A DNA stretch of 64,000 bases. Origin: Apostichopus japonicus (Eukaryota; Echinodermata; Holothuroidea; Aspidochirotida; Stichopodidae). Where the stretch lies: positions 25,015,265 to 25,079,264 of the forward strand of contig NC_092573.1 in the NCBI RefSeq assembly GCF_037975245.1, given 5' to 3'. Within the stretch, counting starts at the first letter, position 1. Each line of letters starts with the position of its first letter. Below the pieces are notes generated by a model. It made no database searches, was not told the DNA's origin, and saw nothing but the letters and a program-made list of their open reading frames with translations. This document shows positions 1 through 12,209 of the stretch, piece after piece. A program made the position numbers and the translations under genes.

Positions 1-1864
1 AAGCACAACGAGCCAACTTACTTGTCAGAGTACACTCACATTTACATGAAGAATGCTGCTATAACCTTAAAAATATGATTCATGCAAGTTTGCCATAAAC
101 CTTTTCGTCGATGAGAAACAAACGCAATTATAATAAAAGAAAAATAAGGATCACTCTGTTTTTGAAAGAGTAGTTTCCATCAATATCATCGTGACCCAAC
201 AAGTGTTGCCAGACTTTAAGTGGGGTTTTCGGCCAAATCGTACAATGGCACGTTTTGTTACGTCATGTGTCGAATGGAGAATTTTCATTGGTCAAGGTTT
301 TGTTAGCGCTGTTAACTAACTGGTCGGTTTTTACCTCCATGCTGAGAGGTATAGACACAGAATCTACTTTCATATGGCAAGCTCTCTTGAACTAAAGGTT
401 TCAGGTTGTGGCAGTATTATGAAGAAGAAAAGATGTCAAGTTACCTTGTAATGCCGCAGTGTAGGACTCATAGTTCAGTAGTTTATTATTATGCAAATAT
501 ACTGCAACGTTTGAAGCACATTGTGTGATGAAATAGCAACGCTATAATCCATTTGCAATGCAGCTGAGATGCTAGACAGTTAAACTTTGATTGTACCTCA
601 TGAAAGTGGGATTGTATTCCAGAATTATAAGTGCGCTTGTGCCTCTCATTGGATACTGGATTCGGAATCCTGTGGCCGTTAACATCAAGTCACCTTGAGT
701 CTCATGGTGTATTACAAAAGCAAAGATATCATACGGAGAGTCATTTATCTTCGTTAAAGTTGTGCTTTCTGTATGGGGAATTCACCAAATTTCCTATGAA
801 AGACTCACCGTCAAACGAAACGAGAAATATGCATAAACGTAAGATTCATACGAACATATACGTACATAAACTAAAGTCTATAATCACGTCACCGACCTTA
901 CACTCTCGTAAGGCAGTTCAGCACTTCTCACTGCCACCATCCAATTAACACAGGTCGCATAGACCGGTACAGACGGTTTTGCTCGACGAAGTGCCACAAA
1001 GTCGTACTCCCCGTCCAGCAACCATCGCTACGAGAAAACGGTTTCGGCGAACTTACGGCGAAAATCCACGCCCCGTTGTTGGTCATCTGGTAAGTTGATC
1101 AGGGAGATTTAGAAAGTTTATGTAGGAGGCGTAACTGTATGAACAACATATTACCACTGCGTGTGTACGATCGGGTCGTGGCGTGTAATACTAGAAGTAT
1201 CAACTGCCCCTCTCCCCCACGCCTTCTTTTTTTTTAGAATGGAAAGAATCCTTTTCTGTGTTTGCATTCCTTCACTTACCCCCCCCCCCCCCCCCCCGGA
1301 GAGATGGGCAAGCGATAATATATCATTATTTTTATACCTTTCGTTTGGTCTTAAAATAGTTGAATTTTAATTTCAACGTAATTAGTTAATAAATTATCGT
1401 TTCGGTTATCCTGTGCCTACCAATAGCCTAACAGTAGTAGTTTATTGATGGCAAATGTTATGAAACCTGTAACTATTTCTAGATATATTTGAGCAAGAAA
1501 CTGTTTAGCTGTTTTGCTGTGATCAATATGGACTAAACTTTGAACAAATATATATTAATGCACAATAACTACTACTAGAGATCATAGATTTCTACTTCAA
1601 GTTGACAGTAATTAGCTTATTGAGTTAGGCTAACTAGATTATGGGTCAATAACTGGTATTTTCATAACCTTGTTTCCGCAAAAGAAAGGGATCAATAGCT
1701 GTACAACAAGATCACTGGAGTAATCGAAGGAAACTAAACGCGGAGGATTGTTTGTGTTTCCTTAATTCGTCGAGGGGCGGGCGGGGGGTGTCTTCTTATG
1801 AAAATAATATATATAATATAATATATGTTATTGCACAGCTGCATGCTTGTAACTTTTGTCAAGG
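1..1864. other. left flank of the receptor array, no gene seen
   Basis: This AT-rich stretch holds no reading frame that looks like protein. The longest open frame (631-948) has no recognisable motif. A poly-C run lies near 1280-1297 and a short (TA)-rich patch near 1806-1828. The sequence is not repeated between the downstream units, so it appears to be single-copy flank next to the first unit boundary at about 1865. Confidence 0.6.
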
Positions 1865-3370
1865 TTTCCCAGATGATAAGCAATGGTTTGTGTTCATCAT
1901 ATGCCCTCCGCCTCTGTAACGCGAAAAGGGAAAACTAAGTTTGTTGTTGTCTAAACTCAAGTTGTTGCTGCTGCTTTACAACGTCTTAAACTAACGTTAA
2001 ACTTAGCAACGAAATAATTTTGCCCTTTTCGCGTTCCATATCCGCCCACCCTGCAATTGCGCTATGAACGCATCTATAGGACTGTGGGTAGATTCGGAAG
2101 TAAAGGGTAGTATAGGTGTTGATCCTCAAGTAGGTTAGTGGGGGCGCAGTGCTCAAATGTTACCAACTGTTGTACTGGCTAGGTAGATTAAGTGCCGAAG
2201 TAGAATAGAGACAGGTAAGTATCGTCGTTCGGAATTCCCCAAACCAATAAATTGAGGAGTTTATTGTCAGATACAAACACACGAGGGGTGAACTCTGTAC
2301 AATCATAACACTTGCGTAATACGCTCTCATTGACAGTTTTACAAAGCCATTAATATTCATTCAAACCAGTAGAATCACTGTGTGGTCGAGTGCTACGGAT
2401 TTTAATCTGTGACACGATTTTCCGGTGTTTGATTCCTACCCTCGCCAGATGAGCCCCAAAAGGACGAAAAGATATATATGTACATAACGAAATTACCAAA
2501 TCATTCACATTTCATTACCTATACATATATTCAAAGCTATTATTGTCGAGATTACCATTCTCTCATTGTTTCTGTTGTGTGCGTGCTTGACTGGCTGTTT
2601 TTGCCCTTTTTTTGTTGTTGTTTGTTCTTTAATTTAAAGTTCAACAAGGATATGAAAGTGCGCAGACGACGAGAGAAGCAGTTTCCAGAAAAGATTCAAT
2701 TGAGATGACCTCAAAAGGAGAAAAAGATTCGTTTCGTTAGGTTTTACTGATCGTAGCACAAATAAAAAAAATGCATTAATTAGATTTCTGTCATTCTTTA
2801 TGTAAGATCTAACGAAAGATAAACTATGAGTTGCACTCCTTGATATTAAGAAAGTTATGACGTCACAACGATGGTATTATGTTATTGAATTGAAATTGAA
2901 ATTTTATAATTTTAATAGGAAAGTGATTGTAATTGCAACTATCACAGTCCTCGTCCATTTAATGATCAAATCATGACGAACAAATTTTCCATAGCACTCA
3001 AGAGATTTTATTATTTCCATACTTGTATTAAAATCTAGTCATAGTTGCAATAAAATCATTCTGACAAATTCAGATGGCGGTCTCAAAAAGACATTTCTTT
3101 AAAGAACCAAAGAAAAAAGTTCCCCCTCCCCCCCCCCCCGTCACTCTTTCAAGAAATAAGAAGAATGGGACTTTAGTCTTATTGATACATCTTCGTTCCG
3201 ATAGGTCTGTGATCGAGTGGTTAAGATAATGGCTTGTTTACTACAGTTTCACGAGACATGATCCTAGAGGAAATGTCAAGGTTTCATTGTAACAAGGAGC
3301 TACTTAGTTTTCAGCTTATTAAAAAAAAAGTTTAATTTACGTTGCTCCTTTTTGCAACATTACAGTTTTC

Positions 3371-4321
3371 ATTCATGCTATTCCTGGTGAATGGAAATGA
3401 GAAGTCATTTACAATCTTCATGAGAATAGGGAGGGTTCACTGGTCGGCCGGATTCATTGTTTTCCGTCCTTATCACGTTATATTTAAAACATTTTAATTC
3501 AAAGTTTGTCTCTCCTCCAAGGGCAGTTTCTAAATGGAACCATATTTTCAATCTTAACAACAAACAATGGCGAAATATCTTTCTTTTTACATTGAAATCT
3601 CTTAGGGAGAGTAAGCTTCAATACTTCCATGTTTCATTCATAGGATCCTTGGTACTAATTATATTTTGTATCGCTTGGAGAAGGAGGGAAATCCAAGGTG
3701 TACATTTTGTGGAGAGAAAAGATGAAATACTTGAACAGATTTTCTGGGAATGAGAATTTTCTTCTAATTTCATTCTTGATGTCGAGCAGGCAGTTCTTGG
3801 TAAACAATTCTGTTTTTCAAAACAAGACATTGTCTTTGGTTATAAGCTCACTCTCAAACATCTATATAACTTTCTTATTTTTCATGTGAAATACTTCATA
3901 TTTCAACAGAAAACTCTGGACAGTATTCCTGGATTTTCTTTTCAAATTAAAGTTCTACTTACAAGCTGAATATTATCTTTGTAAGAATAAGCCTACTCCT
4001 CCGATTTCTCTTCACGATTTAGTAACTGTTTTAAGTAAGAAGGATTCCATTTTCAGTAAGCGCCCTCATTATAGGGGCTCATTGCTTGTTTGGTTTCCTG
4101 TTTAGTATTTCGTCTTCTTTATTTTTTGTTTTCTCAACGTTTTGCACGTATCGATCTTGATATATAAATTGTATTACTCTACGTTTGTCTTCTCTGCAGC
4201 TGCACTGTGCATTGTGTAATATGAAAACAATTATTAGGTAACGATTCAGTTGTATTGTAATACTAAAGAACTCACCAAATTATCTAAGTCTCAACGAGTC
4301 AATAAAGAGATGGAAAAAAAA
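3371..4321 (+). mobile_element. 5'-truncated LINE tail in U1 (reverse-transcriptase C-terminus)
   Basis: Read across two or three frames, this encodes the end of a non-LTR retrotransposon reverse transcriptase. It begins with an IPGEWK-like segment, continues with a KWNxxFxLNxKQWRNIFL block, and ends with a zinc-knuckle pattern CTFCGEK...EHIFWxCE. It closes with AATAAA (4301-4306) and a short A tract. Frameshifts separate the SKLxYF part from the cysteine part, and a stop replaces a codon in IFWE*EF, so it is dead. The 5' end is uncertain. The clade (CR1/L2-like or other) cannot be fixed from this fragment. Confidence 0.65.
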
Positions 4322-4457
4322 GGTTACTCAGGTCTTACCTTGTTCATAAATCTATATCGGTTATTCGTATTTTGTATATGCATGAATAGATAGATTGATC
4401 TATTTATAGATCTATATATAGATCGATCTAGATATATCTATATGATGATCTATCTAT

Positions 4458-5557
4458 TGTTACGTTGGAATGCGAGTGGTCTCGATAATTAATTTTTAAC
4501 GAGACACAAGTCTGGGTTCGTTTCCGTAAGGAACACAGACAAATTGACGAGTCTAGAGATTTTAAATGAGAACGTAAACTATATTGAACAATGGATTTCG
4601 AACCAACAACAACAAGTGGTAATTACAAATATATAGAAAATTACTCACAAACTTAACAAGATAGGATACACTTTAAAACACGCTGGTCTCTTCCAACGGC
4701 GATATCCCTCAGCGGCCACGACCTTGATGACGACGATTCTCGGTCCGTTGTACCGCGAAATTCACTGGTCCTCGACGAAGTTTCTCGCGATCCCAGAAAC
4801 AGCAGTCACCTTCTTTCTGGCGATGCTCCATAATAGAAGACGGACTTCCAGCCACAAATCGGGTGAAGCACAAGTCGAACTTCTCGCCGACTAAATATTA
4901 CCAGAGTCAGTCCAAAATCAGCTTTAGAGCCACCAACTCCTGGCGTAACGAACTTCCTCAACGGAGACAGAAATTCTTCACCTTCTCCGAAATAAAGACT
5001 GGAAAAACTGTACTTTCACAGCAAAGTCCTCTTCAAACTTCTGAATGGAAGTGTAGAATCAATCTTGGTATCGATATCTCAATCCTTCAGAAACTACTGG
5101 TAGTTGAGCACTGACGATATATAGTAGAATGGTATAATATTTGTCGTCGTTTGTATTCGTACAGAAACTCAGAAACTCTCCGATCTGGGCGGGTTTTTAT
5201 ACGATTCGCCATGTCAATAATCATCTAGATCTCTCTCGATACACCTGAGTAACAACGCGACCCGGTTTCTCTATTCTTGGAAGTCCTTTGCATCGCTCGC
5301 GAACATTCCAGAGAATCGACGATGATGTGTACAGCTTACACGCGATCTCACGTAAACCGACGCTAACCCGAGACCAGCGTGTCATCATAAGGAATATACA
5401 AGAACAATCGTGTATTATAACATTCTGACACGGTAACCCGACCTAATTTCTCAAATACTGATTTATCACGTAGGCAATTTTAAAGACTTTCTATAATATA
5501 ACATTAGGTTTCTCACTAGCAGTAACTAGCGTTAGGCTACAATGGGCCCTCGTAACA
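4458..5557. mobile_element. solo-LTR-like insertion, only in U1
   Basis: This 1100-bp segment begins TGTTACG and ends CGTAACA (TG...CA with 7-bp inverted ends). It is flanked by a 4-bp direct repeat CTAT (4454-4457 and 5558-5561). U3 (about 27563-27580) and U4 (about 38541-38556) keep the uninterrupted site gatctatctataaatagc, which shows that U1 is the filled state. No integrase or protease frame is visible, so it is either a solo LTR (Ty3/Gypsy-type ends are usual for this pattern) or an unknown short element. Confidence 0.65.
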
Positions 5558-5853
5558 CTATAAATAGCTAGATAGATCTATATATAGATCTATCTATATA
5601 TAGCTAGATCTATCTATATATAGATATATCTATTTATAGCTAGATAGATCTATATATAGATAGATCTATATAAAGATAGATCTATATAGAGAGCTATATA
5701 TATATCTATCTATATATCTATCTATCTATATATATATATATATATATATCTATATTTATAAGTCTATATTTACAGATATATCTAGCTATATATAGATAGA
5801 TCTATATATAGATCGATCTATAAATAGATTTATATAAATATATATATATATAT
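5558..5853. repeat. palindromic ATAGATCT/TATA microsatellite (U1)
   Basis: Degenerate repeats of atagatct, agatctat and tatata, nearly all self-complementary. The tract begins upstream at 4386-4457 and is split by the solo LTR. The same tract stands at the same place in the other units. It could extrude as cruciforms or slip during replication. Confidence 0.8.
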
Positions 5854-6880
5854 AACCCCGGAATAAGACCCAAAACGACTATAATAATTATCAGCTTGAA
5901 AATGCGAGATTATATGATCTTTCTTGAAAATATTGTAATTAAGTAAATACATGCATTCATCAATATCGACAAAAAATAATTTAGGTTATTTGGAATATAT
6001 AACGCTAAAGATTCGAAGTTGCAAACACAACCAACCGTTTTAAATATTAATTAATTTCTTTTCGAGACAGCCCGTGATTGGTCAATCTCAATTTTAATTC
6101 TCAAGAATCTTGAAAGAAGAAGTTACAACCACGACGAGCTTCATACACTGTCAAACATTTCGAAAGATCACAGGTGCCTGAAGATAACGCCATCATCTCT
6201 ATAGCACATCTAGAAGGTTGGGAGAAGCATTGCTTTGTAAGTTATCTTGTTTAAAATTTAATTCATAGTTTTACCGAGAAGGAATATCAGTAAATAAACC
6301 AACATTGTTGGTATCGATTAAAATCTTAGCTCTATAAATATAAGTTTGATATGCATTATTCCGTGTAACGTTCTTTATAGTGCGTTGTTGATAACTTGTT
6401 TCGACGTTGACATGACGTTATTATAGAATGAATCGCTTTATTACTTATATAGCAAACACCAACGTAAAAGTTGTATACCACAACGTCTTTAAACAACGTA
6501 ATACAGTAACGTTTTCATAACGTCATTGGAAAAAAAGATGTCGTATAAAGTTATTTCCTATCGCAACATATATTAAAATAGGTTTGATAACTCAGATGTA
6601 TCATAATTATGCAAACTATATAAAAAATTAAATAGTGGAACCTACAGCAAGTTTCCGTCTGTGATTTTCCGAATTCAAAAGAGAGCAAGCGAGTTTATCG
6701 CCACAGATTTTATATGCTGCATGAAAGACTAATTGTTCTAATGATTTTGAATGAAGATTGACAATGTTACCATGTCTGAAGATTAGTGTTATATCAATTT
6801 AATTAAATATGATTACTTATGAACTATATATATAGGAGTAGTTTACCTGTAATATCAATATCAATATATATATATATATA

Positions 6881-6952
6881 GCCTCCACCGGGATTCGAAC
6901 CCGGGCCTTCCGCTTTGTACGCGGACACCCTAACCAACTAGGCTATGGACGC
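6881..6952 (-). tRNA. tRNA-like sequence, anticodon ACA, inverted copy
   Basis: The reverse complement is identical over 72 bases to the forward copy at 7257-7328. It folds as a cloverleaf with a perfect anticodon stem (TCCGC/GCGGA) and T arm (CCGGG-TTCGAAT-CCCGG), but an acceptor mismatch at 3:70. On its own strand it is followed by (TA)n with no T-run terminator, so it is the less likely of the two copies to be transcribed. It may be a foldback duplicate. Confidence 0.4.
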
Positions 6953-7200
6953 TGATTGTATGTCCAGAGGTTCGAAACCGGTAAGGAAGGTCGTAATTCC
7001 ACTGTAGGCGTTTGTCACTTGTATCGAACAATACTAGTTCTGTTTTTGGTGACATATTTTGCCTTACTCTAGAGATCAAACATGATGCTAACCAACTCGA
7101 AATCATTTGTGATTCCTAAAGCCGGATCTCGAAAGAGATACTTTGAACAGACTTTATGTTAATGCAATGAGGGTAAACGACAAAGGCAAATAATATAAAT

Positions 7201-7379
7201 AAATGAAAATCGTAATGAGTTGGAAAATCAAGAACAGTGTTTTCACAATACAATCAGCGTCCATAGCCTAGTTGGTTAGGGTGTCCGCGTACAAAGCGGA
7301 AGGCCCGGGTTCGAATCCCGGTGGAGGCTGGAAGTTTTTTCACTGTTCTTGATTTTCCAACTCATTACGATTTTCATTT
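7201..7379. repeat. 39-bp inverted repeat enclosing the tRNA-like gene
   Basis: The left arm (7201-7239, aaatgaaaatcgtaatgagt...) and right arm (7341-7379) are perfect reverse complements. The 101-base loop holds the tRNA-like gene and a T6 tract. With the outer inverted tRNA copy at 6881-6952, this makes a foldback element found only in U1, placed at a (TA)n site that carries different insertions in the other units. Confidence 0.75.
7257..7328 (+). tRNA. tRNA-like gene, anticodon ACA (Cys codon UGU), within a hairpin
   Basis: Cloverleaf: acceptor GCGTCCA/TGGAGGC (one G:G mismatch at 3:70); D stem GCCT/GGGT closed by wobble pairs; anticodon stem TCCGC/GCGGA with loop GTACAAA (T33 present, anticodon ACA); 4-base variable loop; T arm CCGGG-TTCGAAT-CCCGG. 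A T6 run at 7335-7340 would end Pol III transcription. It sits between perfect 39-bp inverted repeats (7201-7239 and 7341-7379). ACA is a rare anticodon for Cys, and the mismatch argues for a tRNA-derived element or pseudogene rather than a working tRNA. Confidence 0.45.
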
Positions 7380-7404
7380 ATATGTATATATATATATATA
7401 TATA

Positions 7405-7441
<37 letters not shown>

Positions 7442-7443
7442 AT

Positions 7444-7515
<72 letters not shown>
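7380..7515. repeat. (TA)n microsatellite
   Basis: About 130 bp of nearly pure TA with a few C interruptions. Open frames across it encode only Tyr-Ile repeats and are not genes. Confidence 0.9.
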
Positions 7516-7516
<1 letters not shown>

Positions 7517-10500
7517 TGTAAGAAATTGCCATTAAACAAATATTCTAGAAAACCTAATATGATATAAATTCCGACTGACACATGGCTGATCTAATATAGA
7601 TAACAATTTAATGATCTAACATAGAAATCAAGAGTTAACTAGTTGTTCTTCTCTTCTAATCTCTTCAAAAATTCTCTCAGTCTTAATAATCACAACAACA
7701 AAAGTCATGGCAGTCTTGCAGAAATCCCCAATTCAGAACATTTAAATTTTCACAGACACTCTCTCAAGAATCTAAAATGAATTTTTATTGCTTCTAACTT
7801 CAAATCTGTAACTGAACATAAACGGAAAGGAATCTATTGGGTGTATCATATTCAGTCTCACATCACCGGCCTCAACAAAGACTTGGGACAAACAAACACT
7901 TGGAAAACAACTATCAGTTCCACAAACTTGTGTAATCTATCCTTCCTATTTCTATTTCGCTATAACATTGATATTCTCTTATAATACAAGCAGCTGTATC
8001 GAATAAATTTCTCTCAATATATAATAAGTTGCTTGTTGTGTACGTGACATGTCCAATTTAACTTCCAATTTGACCTACTCAGCAGTCGACAAATCTCACA
8101 ACAGGTTCATAAACCATGGAGGTAAAAAAAGATAAAACCGAAATATCCCCATCCTCCCTAAGTACTGAATATTTTGCTGCGGTAGAAGTGACTTATCATA
8201 AATTGATGAATAGATGGGGCGTACTGATGTGCATTGTTCGTGGATATCAATATCTCTATTTCATTTTCTACGGGAAATCTTTCATAGTACTGTATAAACT
8301 GCAACGGTTTGGATAAAGAATATTAAAATGTCTAAATGAAATGATTTTAAAGGTTATCAGTATCGCCCACAAAATTTTGCCCCCAAAAAATTGCTAAAAC
8401 TAATACTTTTCTGGTGATTCTGAACCCGCTCTAAATTATTTCCAGACATCGAGATGTGTAAAAAATTTTTAAAAAACGCAACGAGGAAAATTTTTGAGAC
8501 GGGCAGGAAAATGTTTATCGAAGGTGCAATATGAGTGACTATTATTGGGCTTCTAGCATATTTTGGGGCCCACACTTAAGCCGCTGGTTTTATGCTTCCA
8601 TGGTGACTACTCCGCCCAATAAACTTAACTCAGGTACAAGTTTCCATGGATGTTGTTTTCATTACGTTCATGTCACAGCAGATGTTTCACAAGTTTGAGC
8701 AATTCTGTTACTTTCAAACATCAATTTTTTCGTGGCACTACTCAACACTTTCATGTCAAATTTACATGGTCTTTTGGCTGCTCAACGATCTGCGTACACG
8801 GATAGGGCGGAAGTTAGTATTATCGTTAAGTTGTAACGTTAAGTTTACTTCCCTCACTTACGGTACCTGTCTGTCTCGGTTCAAATCATGCACTTTCCCA
8901 TCTACGGAAGTACACCCAACACATTTGGTAGCATTTAACATTTTAATGCCTCACTGACAATAACATGGCTATATTATAGTGCAAAGAACTCAGCTGTTTT
9001 ATTTGGAACATTTACCTATAGTGACGATACTTTGCACCTTATGCCTAATCCATATAGGCATTGACACCCCTGAAGCCAGGCCTGAAAGTCCGGACGACTC
9101 TGGCTTATTCTTGCCCGACTGAATGTAAAACGTCCCACGACTGAACGTTTGCTCCCGCGAAGAACAATGGTGGTGTGGGTATCCACACGTTTAGCCGACT
9201 TGAATAACATTGATCACACGCCTGAACAGAATATATATAATACAAAGAGGATACTTTATTCGGTAGGATGTTTTCAACTTAACCATACTATATCCCCCGA
9301 TAAAATAATCAGGGGGACATTATACACTCTCACACCGGTAACCGTTAAAAATTACTTACTTTGTGTATGCCCTAAACCCTGTATTGCAATCATCTTCACT
9401 GGGTCAACTGCCCTTAACCCCCCCCCCCCTTCCATCTCCACCAATCCCCGATATCAACGTTATACTCTAACGCTAAAAGCTCCCTTTTATTTGCACTGAA
9501 AAATTCTTGAAAAGAAGTCCTTTTAATTACTAAGTGTAGCATCTTGTAATTAAACTTCGAATTGCCCTCTCGTGTTATAAAATTCTCTTCAAGCATCGAT
9601 GGAGTCCTACAGTGATTTAATCTAAAAATATATATGGTTATGGCAAGTTAATGGAAGAGATTGTCAGAGACTGTCAGAAATAGCAAGCAAATGCATTAAT
9701 AAATTATAACATATTTTTAAGGGAAGTATATAATTGAGAGAAATATTTACAGTGATAAGCTTATTGTGGCAGTTGGCCTTATTTTGTAGACAAAACTTAC
9801 ATAGTCTGAGATTATAGTTACTTAAGTGATCATATTGAACTTGCAAATTTGACGTACATTAATCCTTGAATTAGTATTATTCTGTTATTGATTATTTTCC
9901 GACATCAAATATTGAACATTTCGATGCTTTTATTAAGTGTTCGATACTTTTCATCGAACACTCTGTACATTTGATTTAATGAATATTAGGTTATATTTGA
10001 TGGCACTTTTGACACCTAATTGGATAACCTATTTCTTGATTTGATTTAATCTGGTAACCAATTAATCTGGTGAGGAAATTGACCATGCATTCATGAAAAC
10101 ATCGAATATGTTCGTTTCGCATTTCTTACAATTGAATGGTGAAAATTAAAGGAAGACATTTTGTGGGCGTGTTCGTGCGTGCGTGTGCGTTCGTTCGTTC
10201 GTGTGCATGTGGGTATGTCTAGGCCTTACAGACATGGGACAAGAGACATTCCTGTCACCAGTTGTCGAACAATAGAGAACAATAGTCATCAGTTGTCCAT
10301 AAAAAAGGGTTAGAATAAAGGGAAATGTCATTGGTTGTAGCTAATATAATAGAAAACAAGATTATGTATGTATGTGTGCGTGTTTGTGTTTGTGTGTGTG
10401 TATTAATGCGTTTCTAGTGCGATTCACTCTTTCCTCTCACACGGCCTTTGGTATCTCGGTGCTGCTGTTCCGATCCACACCCACCAGACTTCGCATTTCA

Positions 10501-10949
10501 TCACTTTTGAACAGTTTAACCTCACATAACCTTCTTACGGATTTACCTGGCTACTGAAATATAATAATCTCTTTCCTTACCACCACAGATCTCACCCCCA
10601 TGGCAACCATCACCCAGACCCCATCTCATCCCATACTCCAGACCTAACCCCATGCCCAACGTACCTCCATCGTTCCCCCCTACAAGCACACACACTGACG
10701 AGCTGTATAAAAGAGAATATTAAATCCCTATATTGATAACGGCCGGGTTATTACCAGTCCCAACTATACGGGAATCTTCAGGTTCGAGTTTATGATTGTC
10801 AATCGCTCATTTACATTTAAGTGAAAAAGACAAATATACGATAGTTCAGGAGACATTCACTACAACGTATGATCTTATACCAAATAGAAACGTCGAAGAA
10901 AACATGCATGTTTATACATTGAATATTTTCCACCTTTTCCAGATCAAAG

Positions 10950-12209
10950 ATGGAAACGACCGAGGCGTATTTATCTGACCTGAACGTTACTACTCTGTCT
11001 CCGGGAAGTGACGTCATCCCGCGATTTTCTGTAAACATGACACGTGCTGCGATACAATTCACCATCGCTTTCCTTGTCATTGCCAGCAACCTGCTTATTA
11101 TCATTGCTTTCTCGGTAGAGAAGCGACTGCGAGTTTACACTAACTACTATATCATCAGCATGGCCATCGCCGATGCCATGTTGGGGCTGACTGGCATGGG
11201 TCTCTCTCTGTTCCAAAACATCTTGGGGTATCGTTGGACTTTTGGATACGTTTCCTGCAACATCGTGTTGACATTTTCCCACACTTCACTGCATGTATCC
11301 GTGTTAATGTTGGTTGTTATAAGCATCGATCGTTGGTACGCTATATACTACCCCCTTAAGCACCTGGCACAGCGCAGCCGGAAGAACGCGGTCCGTCGCA
11401 ATGTCATCGTATGGCTTGTTGGGTTCATCTTCTGGGGGTCATTCGTCGGGGTTTGGGGCATAGTTGACGACAGGTACCACAACTCCTCTTTCTGTGCCCC
11501 TGTCTATCCCCGGTCCGTCATTGCTACCTTCGTTGCAGCAGCCCTGTATTATTGGATCCCAACTGGCATGATCGCATTCTTTTACTTTTTCATTTATCGT
11601 AAGATTCGCTCATCTGGGAGTAACAAACTGACCACAAAATTCGCTGCAAACGATGCCGTACGTACTTGGTCATCTGACACGTCAAATACCGGAAGTAGGT
11701 CATCGCTGTCTCACAATTTAACCGATGTTTCCGTCATTTCAACTAACAATGATCATCATGACGTCGAAGGCAAAGAAGCTACTATGGGGGATTGTCAACA
11801 TGTAGCATCTAATCAGAATGAAGTCATTCTGACCAATTGGAAGACTGGAAACGTACCGACGACAACATCAACGGCCAATAGCTCAGTCGGAAATCCTAGG
11901 CGACGGTCTGCTGGACGGTCTAAGACAGCCTCACTGGACAGCGCTAAGGCTCAGCGTACTCTGAGTTTGTTGATTATTTCGCTGATAGTAGCGTGGACAC
12001 CGTATGCGGGCATCATCGTAACTACTACGTACTGTTACACTGTACTAAAGGTTTCATCCAGTGGCGAGTGTTTTCCCTCAATTTTGTTGACTACGTCACT
12101 GTGGATGAGTTGGTCTAATAGTTTACTGAATCCGGTCATGTATGCCATTGCCCAACCTTTATTCAAGGAAACAATCCTCAAGATTTTGTGCTGTAAATGC
12201 CGTAACTAA
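10950..12209 (+). CDS. rhodopsin-class GPCR, type A (array copy 1)
   Basis: A complete 419-residue class A receptor at the plasma membrane. N-terminal sequons at N12 and N29, plus N178 in ECL2. TM1 33-56 (N47), TM2 66-90 (D75), TM3 101-129 with C103 and DRW at 127-129, TM4 150-172 (W155), ECL2 C182, TM5 188-214 (P204), long Ser/Thr-rich ICL3 215-333, TM6 334-360 with AWTP, TM7 376-402 with NPVMY (394-398). The tail CCKC is a likely palmitoylation site. W385 and W388 (7.40, 7.43) recall histamine H3 receptors, but residue 3.32 is S110 and not the amine-binding Asp, so the ligand is unknown. The ATG has a good context (aaagATGg). It lies 7 bases after a polypyrimidine-CAG 3' splice site, so a 5' UTR intron is likely. 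AATAAA occurs at about 12809. Confidence 0.93.
   Translation: METTEAYLSDLNVTTLSPGSDVIPRFSVNMTRAAIQFTIAFLVIASNLLIIIAFSVEKRLRVYTNYYIISMAIADAMLGLTGMGLSLFQNILGYRWTFGYVSCNIVLTFSHTSLHVSVLMLVVISIDRWYAIYYPLKHLAQRSRKNAVRRNVIVWLVGFIFWGSFVGVWGIVDDRYHNSSFCAPVYPRSVIATFVAAALYYWIPTGMIAFFYFFIYRKIRSSGSNKLTTKFAANDAVRTWSSDTSNTGSRSSLSHNLTDVSVISTNNDHHDVEGKEATMGDCQHVASNQNEVILTNWKTGNVPTTTSTANSSVGNPRRRSAGRSKTASLDSAKAQRTLSLLIISLIVAWTPYAGIIVTTTYCYTVLKVSSSGECFPSILLTTSLWMSWSNSLLNPVMYAIAQPLFKETILKILCCKCRN

Noticed and set aside
631-948. 105-codon open frame in the left flank
   Set aside because: No motif, no splice or promoter context, and composition like the surrounding AT-rich DNA.
7321-7581. Tyr-Ile repeat open frames on both strands
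   Set aside because: Pure products of the (TA)n microsatellite.
8116-8316. 66-codon frame starting MEVKKDKTEIS, nearly the same in U3 (29680-29880)
   Set aside because: U1 and U3 are duplicates of each other here, and the U2 and U4 versions lack the start and are disrupted, so there is no sign of selection for a protein.
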